From Sporosarcina sp. P2 (GTDB lineage Bacteria; Bacillota; Bacilli; Bacillales_A; Planococcaceae), in assembly GCF_002743255.1 (NCBI RefSeq), contig NZ_PDYY01000012.1, forward strand, positions 1 to 64,000: a DNA stretch of 64,000 bases. The letters run 5' to 3'. The translations under genes and the position numbers were made by a program. The notes beneath the pieces were generated by a model that worked only from the letters and a program-made list of their open reading frames with translations, searched no databases and was not told where the DNA came from. Below, piece after piece: positions 1 to 8,090 of the stretch. Each line of letters starts with the position of its first letter. Positions within the stretch are counted from its first letter, which is position 1.

Positions 1-84
1 TTAGTGATTTACAGCGAAGTTCTGTAATAGTGGCAGATTCATAGATATCCAGTAAATAATTTCTGGATGCATGCAACTTCTCTT

Positions 85-153
85 CGAATGCCAAGAACTA
101 GATGGCGCGGCGATAGATTGCATGGGTGTAAGGTGTAGGGCCGCGGGCATTGA
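85..153 (+). repeat. 69-bp direct repeat, copy 1
   Basis: This 69-bp segment recurs at 291-359 with one mismatch (ggtgtaaggt here, ggtgtaaagt there). The two copies bracket the 21-bp-phased array at 152-282. Each copy contains a GCGCG core (105-109 and 311-315) and ends in ggcattga. I see no convincing gene in positions 1-84. Confidence 0.95.
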
Positions 154-282
154 GCGGATGCAAGGCCTCATTGAGCGGGTAACGGAAAACTATGAGCGGA
201 TGCGAATCGTGATTGAGCGGATTACACTACGCATAGAGCGCTTGCGGGACCTGATAGAGCGGGTAACGTGATTCATTGAGCG
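152..282 (+). repeat. 21-bp-phased GAGCG array 1 (7 units)
   Basis: GAGCG occurs at 152, 173, 194, 215, 236, 257 and 278, so every step is exactly 21 bp. The core is usually preceded by ATT, ATA or TAT and followed by GG, GA or CT. The remaining spacer bases differ from unit to unit. Because 21 bp is seven codons, the array can be read as a heptad-like peptide (IERxxxx), but there is no ribosome site or family support for a protein. Related arrays lie at 7687, 11710 and 17135. Confidence 0.95.
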
Positions 283-290
283 CGCCGCTG

Positions 291-359
291 CGAATGCCAA
301 GAACTAGATGGCGCGGCGATAGATTGCATGGGTGTAAAGTGTAGGGCCGCGGGCATTGA
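291..359 (+). repeat. 69-bp direct repeat, copy 2
   Basis: Second copy of the repeat at 85-153, one mismatch in 69 bp, 206 bp downstream. It begins 8 bp after the last GAGCG unit of array 1. Duplication with an array between the copies could reflect recombination between repeats or a duplicated target. Confidence 0.95.
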
Positions 360-364
360 ACAAA

Positions 365-411
365 ACACAAAAAACTGCAAACCCACTCTCATTAAAAGAG
401 TGAATCTGCAG
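365..411 (-). terminator. Terminator of the PCYCGC lipoprotein gene
   Basis: On the minus strand, CTGCA...TGCAG encloses an inner CACTCT/AGAGTG stem and is followed by a T-rich run (A-rich 365-374 on the plus strand). It lies just beyond the stop codon at 426. Confidence 0.8.
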
Positions 412-425
412 CCTAAATGAATCAA

Positions 426-950
426 TTAAGCAGGCATTGGAGTATCTGTCGGTTTCGCATAATTTGCGTTACCGTATTCCGCATCAATTGCGTCGCGGAT
501 TTCTTTCATAGACTTTCCGTCTTGCTTCATTTGTACAGATTTCACTGCGATCTCTAGGCAAACTAGGCAGCGAGTGCCGTGATCGTCCCAGACAACGGAG
601 CCATCTTCGCGCACTTCATCCAAGAAACAATTCATATTACTCTTGTGTCCGGCACTATCTCCGCAACCGCAATAGCAAGGCATATATTCCAAGATCTCCG
701 TCGCGTTGGCCGCCACTTGATAGACCTTGCGCATATCTTCTGGCTTATCGTCTAGGAATGAAGGCAAGATATCCGCCGAAGCAGTTACTTCCTGCAAGTC
801 GCCGTTCGGTAGTTGCTTTGCGTGATCATGTCCTGCTTCTGCCTGTGAATCTTGTGGATTTACTTCAGCAGGCTTTTCTGTAGCGCCGTTTCCGCATGCT
901 GCAAGCGCCAATGTCAGTGCCGCTAGTCCTGCAAGTAACTTCTTTTTCAT
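426..950 (-). CDS. PCYCGC-motif lipoprotein
   Basis: A 174-residue secreted lipoprotein. The first 19 residues form a lipoprotein signal peptide ending in the lipobox LAAC (Cys19). An acidic, His-containing linker (EAGHDHAKQ) follows. The mature domain has the family hallmark PCYCGCGDSAGHKSNMNCF and a later CLVC pair, six cysteines in all, as in the PCYCGC family (Pfam PF13798). Such a Cys/His-rich exported protein suggests metal or redox chemistry at the membrane surface, but the family has no settled function that I know. It is monocistronic, with its own terminator downstream and fumC upstream on the same strand. Confidence 0.85.
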   Translation of the reverse strand: MKKKLLAGLAALTLALAACGNGATEKPAEVNPQDSQAEAGHDHAKQLPNGDLQEVTASADILPSFLDDKPEDMRKVYQVAANATEILEYMPCYCGCGDSAGHKSNMNCFLDEVREDGSVVWDDHGTRCLVCLEIAVKSVQMKQDGKSMKEIRDAIDAEYGNANYAKPTDTPMPA

Positions 951-1034
951 GTATATTCCCGACTCCTTTGTATAGAGGTTATGTCTTTAGTATACAAGAG
1001 TTGCGGGAACAACAAGCGTACAAATTCGTGACAA

Positions 1035-2420
1035 TTAAGAGTTGCCCGTCATTTTGCTTGGGTCTACATATTCGTCAAATTGCGCTTCCGTCAATAAACC
1101 AGTAGAAAGTGCTGCTTCTTTCAGCGTTGTACCTTCTGTATGAGCTTTCTTCGCAATTTTCGCCGCGTTTTCATAGCCGATATGTGGATTCAATGCTGTG
1201 ACTAACATCAAGGAGTTTTTAACTTTATTATCGATTTCTTCACGGTTCGGTTCAATCCCTACCGCACAGTTATCGTTAAAGCTAATCATACCGTCAGCAA
1301 GTAATTTCGCTGATTGTAGGAAGTTGTAAATAATAACTGGTTTGAAGACGTTCAATTCAAAGTTCCCCTGGCTCGCTGAAAAACCGATTGTTGCGTCATT
1401 CCCCATTACTTGCGCCACAACCATTGTCAACGCTTCACTTTGTGTCGGGTTCACTTTACCTGGCATAATCGAGCTGCCTGGTTCGTTTTCCGGAATCGTA
1501 ATTTCACCGATACCTGAACGTGGACCGCTTGCCAACCAACGTACGTCATTCGCTACTTTCATCAAGTCTGCAGCCAATGCTTTCAGTGCGCCATGTGTGT
1601 AGACGACTTCATCGTAGCTCGTCAAGGCATGGAACTTATTCTCCGCAGATGTAAATTCGATGCCCACGGACTTCGAAATTTCTTCCGCCACTTTTTCGCC
1701 GAATCCAGCTGGCGCGTTAAGTCCCGTTCCAACTGCTGTACCGCCGATTGCGAGCTCTTTCATCGTCTGGACACTTGTTTCTAGCATGCTATGCGTTTTC
1801 TCTAGCATTTTGTGCCAGCCGCTGATTTCTTGTCCCAATGTCAATGGCGTCGCGTCCTGCAAGTGCGTACGTCCAATTTTAATAATATCTGCGAAGTCTT
1901 CGGATTTTTTCTGAAGTGTTGCAGCTAATTTATCGATTGCTGGCAATACTTCGCGCTCTACCGCAATAACTCCCGCTACGTGTAGGGCTGTCGGGAATGT
2001 ATCGTTGGAGCTTTGTGATTTATTGACATCATCATTCGGATGCAGGCGTTCTTCCTCGCCCCACTCCTCAAGCAACTGGTTACCACGGTTAGCGAGTACT
2101 TCGTTCATATTCATGTTCGACTGCGTACCGCTTCCTGTTTGCCACACTACCAATGGGAAGTGCTCGTCCCATTTGCCTTCGATGACCTCTTCTGCTGCTG
2201 CTTTAATGGCTTTCATTTTAACCTCGGACAGATTGCCGAATGAATGGCTTGCGATCGCTGCTGATTTCTTCAAATGGGCAAAGGCTTGGATTACACCAAG
2301 CGGAATGCGTTCCCCGCCGATTTTAAAGTTGTGCTTACTGCGCTGCGTCTGCGCTCCCCATAACTTATCTGCTGGTACTTGTATTTCTCCGAACGTGTCA
2401 TGCTCAATACGATATTCCAT
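1035..2420 (-). CDS. fumC: Class II fumarate hydratase
   Basis: Interconverts fumarate and L-malate in the TCA cycle; cytosolic homotetramer of the iron-independent class II family. The 461-residue length is typical. It opens [20 protein letters not shown], carries the substrate loop [14 protein letters not shown] in the N-terminal third, and has the superfamily signature [12 protein letters not shown] about two thirds along. An ATG four codons upstream is in frame but abuts the ribosome site; AAAGGTGG lies 8 nt before the chosen ATG at 2420. It is a single gene. Identification is secure because class II fumarase differs clearly from aspartase and argininosuccinate lyase at these motifs. Confidence 0.96.
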   Translation of the reverse strand: MEYRIEHDTFGEIQVPADKLWGAQTQRSKHNFKIGGERIPLGVIQAFAHLKKSAAIASHSFGNLSEVKMKAIKAAAEEVIEGKWDEHFPLVVWQTGSGTQSNMNMNEVLANRGNQLLEEWGEEERLHPNDDVNKSQSSNDTFPTALHVAGVIAVEREVLPAIDKLAATLQKKSEDFADIIKIGRTHLQDATPLTLGQEISGWHKMLEKTHSMLETSVQTMKELAIGGTAVGTGLNAPAGFGEKVAEEISKSVGIEFTSAENKFHALTSYDEVVYTHGALKALAADLMKVANDVRWLASGPRSGIGEITIPENEPGSSIMPGKVNPTQSEALTMVVAQVMGNDATIGFSASQGNFELNVFKPVIIYNFLQSAKLLADGMISFNDNCAVGIEPNREEIDNKVKNSLMLVTALNPHIGYENAAKIAKKAHTEGTTLKEAALSTGLLTEAQFDEYVDPSKMTGNS

Positions 2421-2518
2421 CTTTACATCCACCTTTCAAAGTAATAATCAGACTCTCTATCTCTATCATGCCTTATTTTCGAGCAGATTTGAATTAAAAA
2501 GGGTTGGGAGTGTGAGTA

Positions 2519-2662
2519 CTAAGGGATTGAAGCTCCAGCTGGGGACGCTTTCCCATGGGCTCGGCTTGAGCCTCCTCGTCCGCTTTGCTCACTGCGGGGT
2601 CTCAAGGCTCTCGCTGATCCATTGGGAGTCGCCGCCAGCTTCCGCTTCAATCCTACGTGGTT
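2519..2662. repeat. Dispersed GC-rich palindromic repeat C
   Basis: An intergenic imperfect palindrome containing ggggacgctttccc, ggcttgagcctcctcg, ggtctcaaggctctcgctga and gggagtcgccgcc. It is related to repeats at 41006-41172 (same orientation) and, in inverse orientation, 27601-27735 and 50395-50522; a fragment sits at 53939-53976. G+C-rich palindromes of this general kind recur between genes of many Bacillales. It resembles a REP or MITE-like element and has no coding content. Confidence 0.8.
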
Positions 2663-2706
2663 AGTAGGAGGACGTAGATCACATTCTGTCGATAGTATGT
2701 AAATTA

Positions 2707-2745
2707 GTGAAACCCTTGAACCTGGTTTAAGTTCAAGGGTTTCAC
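2707..2745. repeat. Perfect 15-bp inverted repeat
   Basis: GTGAAACCCTTGAAC and its exact complement are separated by 9 nt. It is a very stable hairpin between bcr-like and fumC, but neither side has a strong T-run, so a terminator role is uncertain. It may belong to the adjacent palindromic repeat or act in mRNA processing. Confidence 0.75.
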
Positions 2746-2859
2746 TTAATTCACATATAAAAATGATTACGATCCTAACTTCGATGTACAAAACTAATTA
2801 TCATCCACTGGGATTGCAAAGGATTGTGGCGGCAGATGGCACAGACACGCCTCACAAAC

Positions 2860-4077
2860 TCAAACCTCTTGCAATTGAAACGCTTTCCGAACCACTGTAA
2901 AGAACATCACCAAAGCACCCGTACTGCATGTCAACACCACAATACTAAGCGGCCAAGCTGAACTGTCTCCCGCTAGACCTACTAGTGGCGAAACCGTTGC
3001 ACCGCCAATGAAAGGCACCAGCCCGAGAAATGCCGCTGCGCTTCCTGCTGACTTCCCCTGACTCTGCATGGCGAGCGAAAATGCCGCTGGGGATACTAAA
3101 CCAACGCTTGACACCATAAAGAACAACGCCGTCGCAATCACTGCAAGTGGCCATTCATTCCAGACAGTCAACATTAGTAAAATACTGGCTGCGAACGACA
3201 TCAACACGCCCGCGCGCAAGAACTTCAACTCGTGAATCCTACCCGAAAGTCGACCTGTCAATTGCGCCGCTGTGATAATTCCGACACCATTTAGCGCAAA
3301 GAACAAGGAAAACTGTTGCGCTGTCACACCGTACATATTTTGTAAAACGAACGGAGAGCCCGCAATGTACGCGAACATGCTCGACATGATCAAACCTTGC
3401 GTCAACGCAATGCCTATGAACCACTTATCCTTCAGTAGACCACTAAATGTCTTGACGACCGCAAGCATTCCGCTGTCTGCACGTCCTTCAACCGGCAACG
3501 TATCCGGCAAGAAACAGGCTGTAGATACAAACATCAATAAACCGATGACACCGAGTAAAAAGAACACCGCTTGCCACGACGCATAGTTCAGCACGACACC
3601 TCCTACAATGGGCGCAAGAATCGGTGCTGCTCCACTGACAATCGACAACATCGCCATGAATTTCGTTAATTCATTTCCTACATATAAGTCACGTGCGCAG
3701 GCTCTCGCGATCACAATTCCCGCAGCGCCTGTCATACCTTGAACGAAACGCAATGCCACAAAAATCCAGATGTTTGGACTAAACGCACATAATACAGAAG
3801 CGATTGCGTACACTATGAGCGTAATGACGAGCGGCTTGCGTCGGCCGTAAATATCACTTAACGGACCGAAAATGAGCTGGCCTGCGCCTAAACCGATTAA
3901 ACAGGCCGTCAGACTTAATTGGACGAGCGATGTCGAAGCGTTTAGATCATCCGCCACAATGGGCAATCCCGGCAAATACATATCCATCGATAGCGGACCG
4001 AATGCTGACAACGAACCGAGTAATAGCACAAGCCAAACCGTTGGCAATGGAATTCTTTTTTGTAATGAAGTATTCAT
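2860..4077 (-). CDS. Bcr/CflA-type MFS drug efflux transporter
   Basis: A 405-residue, 12-helix major facilitator of the Bcr/CflA drug:H+ antiporter branch. Near the N-terminus it has FGPLSMDMYLPGLP, typical of this branch, then the MFS motif A variant GPLSDIYGRRKP in the loop after helix 2. A Pro/Gly-rich helix 5 segment (GAAPILAPIVGGVV) fits an antiporter. Substrates (bicyclomycin, chloramphenicol or others) cannot be told from sequence. The start is the ATG at 4077, with AAGAG 10 nt upstream; an in-frame ATG at 4110 lacks a ribosome site and sits beside the terminator of the preceding gene. Transcribed alone. Confidence 0.88.
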   Translation of the reverse strand: MNTSLQKRIPLPTVWLVLLLGSLSAFGPLSMDMYLPGLPIVADDLNASTSLVQLSLTACLIGLGAGQLIFGPLSDIYGRRKPLVITLIVYAIASVLCAFSPNIWIFVALRFVQGMTGAAGIVIARACARDLYVGNELTKFMAMLSIVSGAAPILAPIVGGVVLNYASWQAVFFLLGVIGLLMFVSTACFLPDTLPVEGRADSGMLAVVKTFSGLLKDKWFIGIALTQGLIMSSMFAYIAGSPFVLQNMYGVTAQQFSLFFALNGVGIITAAQLTGRLSGRIHELKFLRAGVLMSFAASILLMLTVWNEWPLAVIATALFFMVSSVGLVSPAAFSLAMQSQGKSAGSAAAFLGLVPFIGGATVSPLVGLAGDSSAWPLSIVVLTCSTGALVMFFTVVRKAFQLQEV

Positions 4078-4118
4078 ATGTACAAAACTCTTTTCTTTTA
4101 TAGAATTCATTCAGTATA

Positions 4119-4148
4119 ACAAAAAAGCAACCGCATTTGGTTGCTTTT
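4119..4148 (-). terminator. Terminator of chrA
   Basis: AAAAGCAACC and GGTTGCTTTT form a 10-bp stem around a 6-nt loop, followed on the minus strand by TTTTTTG. It separates the chromate transporter from the downstream MFS gene. Confidence 0.9.
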
Positions 4149-5327
4149 CTACCATATGGAGAGTAAAGTTCCGCCTAGCGCCCCGGCTAGCACGACGAGC
4201 CACGGAGGCATCTTCCAAATGGTCAGCATACTAAATAAAATCGCTGCCAATGCGAAATCTTCCGCCTGTAAAATGGTGCTTGTCCAAATTGGATTGTATA
4301 GCGCCGAGAGTAAAATTCCGATGACCGCAGCATTGACACCCATAACAGCTCCTTTGATTTTCGGATGATTGCGTAAGGCATCCCAAAAAGGCAGAGCACC
4401 GACGATCAAAAGAAATGCGGGCAGGAAAATCGCAACGGTCGCGAATAATCCGCCTTGCCAACCGTTCATCACTGCACCGAGATAGGCAGCAAACGTAAAC
4501 AACGGTCCCGGAACCGCTTGCGTCGCACCGTAACCGGCTAGAAACGACTCGCTTCCAATCCACCCCACCGGTACCAATTCCTGTTCCAATAAAGGTAAGA
4601 CGACGTGTCCACCTCCGAATACGAGTGCACCCGATCGATAAAAACTATCGAATAATGCAACCCAGTAAGACCCTGTTAGTTCCCGAAGTAACGGTAATAT
4701 ACCGAGCAAAGTGAAAAACAGTGTTAAGCAAATAACTCCCATTTTCTTTGATACAAGAAATTTCATTGAAACAGCTTCAGACGTATCATGCACGTTGAAT
4801 AGCCATAATCCCACAAGTCCAGCTATGACAATCACACTGACTTGCGTAAAAGTGGCTTGCCATAACACTGTGACGACGAGCGCAAGTAATGCAATGGCCT
4901 TTCGCTTGACGTCCGGTGTTAAATTCTTCGCCATTCCTAGTATCGCATGCGCAACTATTGCCACAGCCACGATCTTCAATCCATGCAACCAACCAGCCTC
5001 ACTAATATCTGAGCCTGCTAGAAGCGTAGCAAACAAGATCAACGCTACTACGGATGGCATGGTGAAGCCTAGAAAGGAAACCAGTCCGCCTAACACCCCT
5101 GCTCGTGCCACGCCGATGCCAATCCCTACCTGACTGCTTGCCGGACCCGGAAGAAATTGTGCCAACGCCACTAAATCCGCATAACTTTTTTCGTCCATCC
5201 ACTTGCGCTTTCGCACATACTCTTCATGGAAATAACCTAAATGTGCAGTTGGGCCGCCAAAAGAGGTCAGTCCTAGTTTTAGTGATACGATAAATAGTTC
5301 TACTAGTCTTTTTATAGAAGAGGTCAT
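4149..5327 (-). CDS. chrA: Chromate/anion transporter, two CHR domains
   Basis: A 392-residue inner-membrane transporter of the CHR family, in the long-chain form with two homologous halves. The N-half shows TSFGGPTAHLGYF and LAQFLPGPASSQV; the C-half shows FGGGHVVLPLLEQELV and QAVPGPLFTFAAYLG, the paired FGG(P/G) and PGP signatures. Known members export chromate, sometimes using sulfate chemistry; many chromosomal copies have unproven substrate. AGGAG lies 6 nt before the ATG. No chrB-type regulator adjoins it, so chromate resistance is an inference from family only. Confidence 0.9.
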   Translation of the reverse strand: MTSSIKRLVELFIVSLKLGLTSFGGPTAHLGYFHEEYVRKRKWMDEKSYADLVALAQFLPGPASSQVGIGIGVARAGVLGGLVSFLGFTMPSVVALILFATLLAGSDISEAGWLHGLKIVAVAIVAHAILGMAKNLTPDVKRKAIALLALVVTVLWQATFTQVSVIVIAGLVGLWLFNVHDTSEAVSMKFLVSKKMGVICLTLFFTLLGILPLLRELTGSYWVALFDSFYRSGALVFGGGHVVLPLLEQELVPVGWIGSESFLAGYGATQAVPGPLFTFAAYLGAVMNGWQGGLFATVAIFLPAFLLIVGALPFWDALRNHPKIKGAVMGVNAAVIGILLSALYNPIWTSTILQAEDFALAAILFSMLTIWKMPPWLVVLAGALGGTLLSIW

Positions 5328-5420
5328 AGTATGCTCCTTTTCAATCTCCTTTTCGTTTATATAATCCTTTACTGCCGATCATCTCATGTCCACAGTTATT
5401 TTCAATGATTCTGATACATC

Positions 5421-5483
5421 TTTACAATAACTTAACAATATTCCACCAAATAAAGCCCTGATTATGTTTACCAACTTTTATTA
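5421..5483 (+). promoter_or_regulatory. Possible PhoP box upstream of the Pit operon
   Basis: TTTACA (5421) and TTAACA (5432) repeat with an 11-bp period, and TTTACC (5467) with TTATTA (5478) repeat the same spacing. In Bacillus, PhoP binds TT(A/C/T)ACA-like hexamers spaced by about 5 bp. The location upstream of a phosphate transporter fits, but the match is partial. Confidence 0.4.
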
Positions 5484-5532
5484 ACGGAAACTCACCTAAG
5501 TTCCGCGTAATTTCTACACTATTCGCTATCTT

Positions 5533-5560
5533 TTTACACATGTTTTTTGTATGATGTAAT
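5533..5560 (+). promoter_or_regulatory. Putative sigma-A promoter of the Pit operon
   Basis: TTTACA (5533-5538) and TGTAAT (5555-5560) are separated by 16 bp. Transcription would begin near 5567, shortly before GGAGG at 5584. Confidence 0.45.
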
Positions 5561-5595
5561 AACTATCGATGTCATCAATAAATGGAGGAATTCAA

Positions 5596-6216
5596 ATGCT
5601 AGGTCCACGTAAACCCGATCCATTTTTCACAGCATTATTAGACATCGCGAAACATGTGCAGGCATCTATGCACTATGCGAACGATTCTAAAGTCAATTCC
5701 GTTTCAGATTTGAAAGAAATCAGCATTCGAATGAAAGAATATGAAACAGCAGGCGACACGCTGATTCATGAATTGATTACAAAACTAAATACGTCGTTCA
5801 TGACACCTATTGAACGGGAAGATATTCTGAACATCGCGATTGCTATGGATGATATCTTGGATGGCATGGAACATTTTCTTGCGAACCTTGAGATGTTCTC
5901 TCTCATTGAAATCGATGAATACATGCAGAAGTTCGTCAGCAACATTATGAAAAGTACCGATGAAATCGTTCTTGCGATGGAATTGCTGACGAAGAAAAAG
6001 TTGGTCGAAATGCGTCCACATGCTGTGCAAATCAAAGAGTACGAACGTATTTGTGATGAAGTTTTGCGAACTTCCATTAAGCAAATGTTCCTTCGCGAAA
6101 AAGATCCGATCCGCATTATTCAACTAAAAGATCTGTATGAACTACTTGAGGATACGGCAGACTTTTGTCAAGACGTAGCAAATAATATTGAAACCATCAT
6201 CATGCGCAACGCATAA
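5596..6216 (+). CDS. DUF47 PhoU-like Pit accessory protein
   Basis: A 206-residue, all-helical cytosolic protein of the DUF47/PhoU-like family that accompanies Pit phosphate transporters. Visible features are paired E/D-rich helices (MKEYETAGDTLIHEL and MKSTDEIVLAMELL) resembling the metal-binding ExxxD repeats of PhoU. The start is ATG 5596, 7 nt after GGAGG; an in-frame ATG at 5569 has no ribosome site. It is 13 nt upstream of the transporter gene, an arrangement usual for this pair, where it likely modulates phosphate flux. Confidence 0.9.
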   Translation: MLGPRKPDPFFTALLDIAKHVQASMHYANDSKVNSVSDLKEISIRMKEYETAGDTLIHELITKLNTSFMTPIEREDILNIAIAMDDILDGMEHFLANLEMFSLIEIDEYMQKFVSNIMKSTDEIVLAMELLTKKKLVEMRPHAVQIKEYERICDEVLRTSIKQMFLREKDPIRIIQLKDLYELLEDTADFCQDVANNIETIIMRNA

Positions 6217-6229
6217 GGAGTCCTGACCG

Positions 6230-7228
6230 ATGGATACCATTCTCATACTAACCATTCTCGTCGTAATATTTGCTTTAGCTTTCGACTTCATCAATGGTTT
6301 CCATGATACAGCCAACGCGATCGCTACGTCAGTATCGACACGCGCATTGAAACCGCGGACGGCGATCATGCTTGCCGCTACGATGAACTTCGTCGGTGCG
6401 CTGACATTCACAGGCGTAGCGAAAACCATTACGAAAGACATCGTCGATCCGTTCGTATTGGAAAACGGATCGCTCGTCATTTTGGCAGCACTCGTTTCTG
6501 CAATTACTTGGAACTTGGTCACGTGGTATTTCGGAATCCCCTCTAGCTCTTCCCATACACTGATCGGCTCCATTGCCGGCGCAGCGATTGCAGCAGCGGG
6601 TTTCGGCATTCTGAATTACAGCGGCTTCATCAAAATACTTCAAGCACTGTTGCTATCTCCTATCATTGCACTAGTTGGTGGATTTCTTGTCATGACCATA
6701 TTACGTGTGGTCTTAAAGAACCGTAATTTATTCAAAGCGAACCGCCGTATTCGGTATATGCAAATCGGTACGGCTGCGATTCAATCGTTCACGCACGGTA
6801 CGAATGACGCGCAAAAAGCGATGGGGATTATTACGATGGCTTTGATAGCAGCAGAATTACAGACAACTGATGATATCCAATTATGGGTACGGGTTGCAGC
6901 GGCTACTGCAATGGGAATCGGTACGTCGATCGGCGGTTATAAGATCATCAAGACCGTCGGCGGCAAGATTATGAAAATCCGGCCGATTCACGGGATTGCG
7001 TCAGACTTGAACTCCGCAGTCATTATTTTCGGTGCTACCCTTCTTCATTTACCTGTCAGTACGACACACGTAATCTCTTCTTCCATTATGGGTGTCGGTT
7101 CAGCACAGCGCTTGAAAGGCGTGAAATGGGGAGTTGCTCAGAAGATTGTTTTGACGTGGATTATCACGATGCCAATCTCTGCATTAATGGCTGCAGTCAT
7201 CTATAAAATATTCGCACTTTTCCTATAA
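6230..7228 (+). CDS. pit: PiT-family inorganic phosphate transporter
   Basis: A 332-residue membrane transporter for low-affinity, cation-coupled phosphate uptake. Both PiT signatures are present: FDFINGFHDTANA at residues 18-30 and FTHGTNDAQKAMG near residue 185, each in a homologous half. The segment PVSTTHVISSSIMGVG near the C-terminus is also characteristic. AAGGAG precedes the ATG and the DUF47 gene ends 13 nt upstream, so the two form an operon. Sequence cannot decide between phosphate and sulfate as substrate, but pairing with DUF47 favours phosphate. Confidence 0.93.
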   Translation: MDTILILTILVVIFALAFDFINGFHDTANAIATSVSTRALKPRTAIMLAATMNFVGALTFTGVAKTITKDIVDPFVLENGSLVILAALVSAITWNLVTWYFGIPSSSSHTLIGSIAGAAIAAAGFGILNYSGFIKILQALLLSPIIALVGGFLVMTILRVVLKNRNLFKANRRIRYMQIGTAAIQSFTHGTNDAQKAMGIITMALIAAELQTTDDIQLWVRVAAATAMGIGTSIGGYKIIKTVGGKIMKIRPIHGIASDLNSAVIIFGATLLHLPVSTTHVISSSIMGVGSAQRLKGVKWGVAQKIVLTWIITMPISALMAAVIYKIFALFL

Positions 7229-7419
7229 CGACGCAGGAATCTAGTCGTTCAATCCTTTGAACCAATCTTTCCACTTGCCATTTCTGGCTTTTCTTGTTAT
7301 GATAAAGAAGAATTATTTTTGTTCGACGTTGGTCTACGATTTATCTCGACCGTTTTTTAGAAATTGAGCAAGGATAGTAATACAATGTGTACACGAGTGT
7401 GCACGAGGAGGAAACAAAC

Positions 7420-7620
7420 ATGGAACAAGGTAAAGTAAAATGGTTTAACGCAGAAAAAGGTTATGGCTTCATCGAACGTGAAGATGGCGACGATGTATTC
7501 GTACACTTCTCAGCTATCCAAGGTGATGGCTTCAAAACTCTTGAAGAAGGTCAAGACGTGTCTTTCGAGATCGAACAAGGACAACGCGGACTTCAAGCAA
7601 CTAACGTTACTAAAAACTAA
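7420..7620 (+). CDS. Cold-shock protein (CspB/CspD type)
   Basis: A 66-residue single-OB-fold nucleic-acid chaperone. RNP1 is KGYGFIE and RNP2 is VFVHF, preceded by [11 protein letters not shown]; no truncation. The ATG at 7420 follows GAGGAGG by 8 nt, so an in-frame ATG at 7387 is not needed. About 190 nt separate it from the previous gene, leaving space for the long structured 5' leader normal for csp mRNAs. It binds single-stranded RNA/DNA and prevents secondary structure at low temperature; it cannot be assigned to a specific paralogue. Confidence 0.96.
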   Translation: MEQGKVKWFNAEKGYGFIEREDGDDVFVHFSAIQGDGFKTLEEGQDVSFEIEQGQRGLQATNVTKN

Positions 7621-7631
7621 TTAACCTATAC

Positions 7632-7663
7632 AAACCACTTCCTTTTTAGGAAGTGGTTTTTTT
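7632..7663 (+). terminator. Terminator of the cold-shock gene
   Basis: AAACCACTTCC and GGAAGTGGTTT form an 11-bp stem followed by a T-run ending at 7663. Confidence 0.95.
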
Positions 7664-7686
7664 GTACAATTCTTTCCCTTGCTATG

Positions 7687-7817
7687 GCGCGGTGTGAGGT
7701 AGCTTTGGCGCGGTTAACACATAGTATTGCGCGATCTACTGAAAGTTTAGCGCGATGATAGGTAGGAATAGCGCGGTAATGGTCGACAATAGCGCGGTCG
7801 TAGTCAACTTTGGCGCG
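7687..7817 (-). repeat. 21-bp-phased GCGCG array 2 (7 units)
   Basis: GCGCG occurs at 7687, 7708, 7729, 7750, 7771, 7792 and 7813, every step exactly 21 bp. Flanks are A/T-rich before and GGT/GAT after the core (for example atagcgcggt). It lies between two convergent terminators. The core is self-complementary, so strand is arbitrary; read on the minus strand it gives the heptad xxRAxxx, with no ribosome site. It is a sibling of the GAGCG arrays, with one core base changed. Confidence 0.95.
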
Positions 7818-7854
7818 GTTGTGATGCAACCCTACACAACCACCAACGCCAAAC

Positions 7855-7891
7855 TATAAAAAACTGCCGGGAATAGTAAATACCCGACAGT
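7855..7891 (-). terminator. Terminator of the 55-aa membrane protein gene
   Basis: Minus strand GACTGTCGGGTA...TCCCGGCAGTTTTTT gives a hairpin with a T-run, immediately 3' of the stop codon at 7902. Confidence 0.85.
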
Positions 7892-7901
7892 CATTCATAG
7901 C

Positions 7902-8069
7902 TTATTGCCAGCCAAACGTTCCGATTTCGGTGTACGACTGGTTGTCCATGGATTGATGATTTTTTTGTGTAGGATTATTTTTGAAAGTAGCCTGAACCAT
8001 TAACACGACGCCCACTACCGCCACAATCAGCACTACGATAAGCCAAATCGCAACTGTTTTGCCCTTCAT
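7902..8069 (-). CDS. Small membrane protein, 55 aa
   Basis: A 55-residue protein. MKGK is followed by a single strong transmembrane helix (AIWLIVVLIVAVVGVVLMV, residues 7-25), then a polar tail ending EIGTFGWQ. The predicted topology is a cytoplasmic Lys-rich N-terminus and an external tail. Support for a real gene: GAGGTGA 6-7 nt before the ATG, its own terminator, and no overlap with neighbours. I do not recognise the family. The gene upstream on the same strand (8091-8552) ends 21 nt before this ATG, so they may be cotranscribed. Confidence 0.75.
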   Translation of the reverse strand: MKGKTVAIWLIVVLIVAVVGVVLMVQATFKNNPTQKNHQSMDNQSYTEIGTFGWQ

Positions 8070-8090
8070 TTACTATCACCTCTGTTGCTG

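Noticed and set aside
71-271. Open frame with heptad IERxxxx repeats
   Set aside because: No ribosome site, starts inside the 69-bp repeat, and the sister array at 11710 has stops in the same frame. The heptad look is a by-product of the 21-bp period.
152-282. CRISPR-like array
   Set aside because: The conserved part is only about 5-8 bp and the 21-bp period is far too short for repeats plus spacers; no cas genes.
2519-2791. 90-residue minus-strand frame
   Set aside because: It lies within the palindromic repeat and the 15-bp hairpin and has no ribosome site or family resemblance.
7626-7829. Minus-strand frame with xxRAxxx repeats
   Set aside because: It overlaps the cold-shock terminator and the GCGCG array; no start signal. 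Treated as non-coding repeat.
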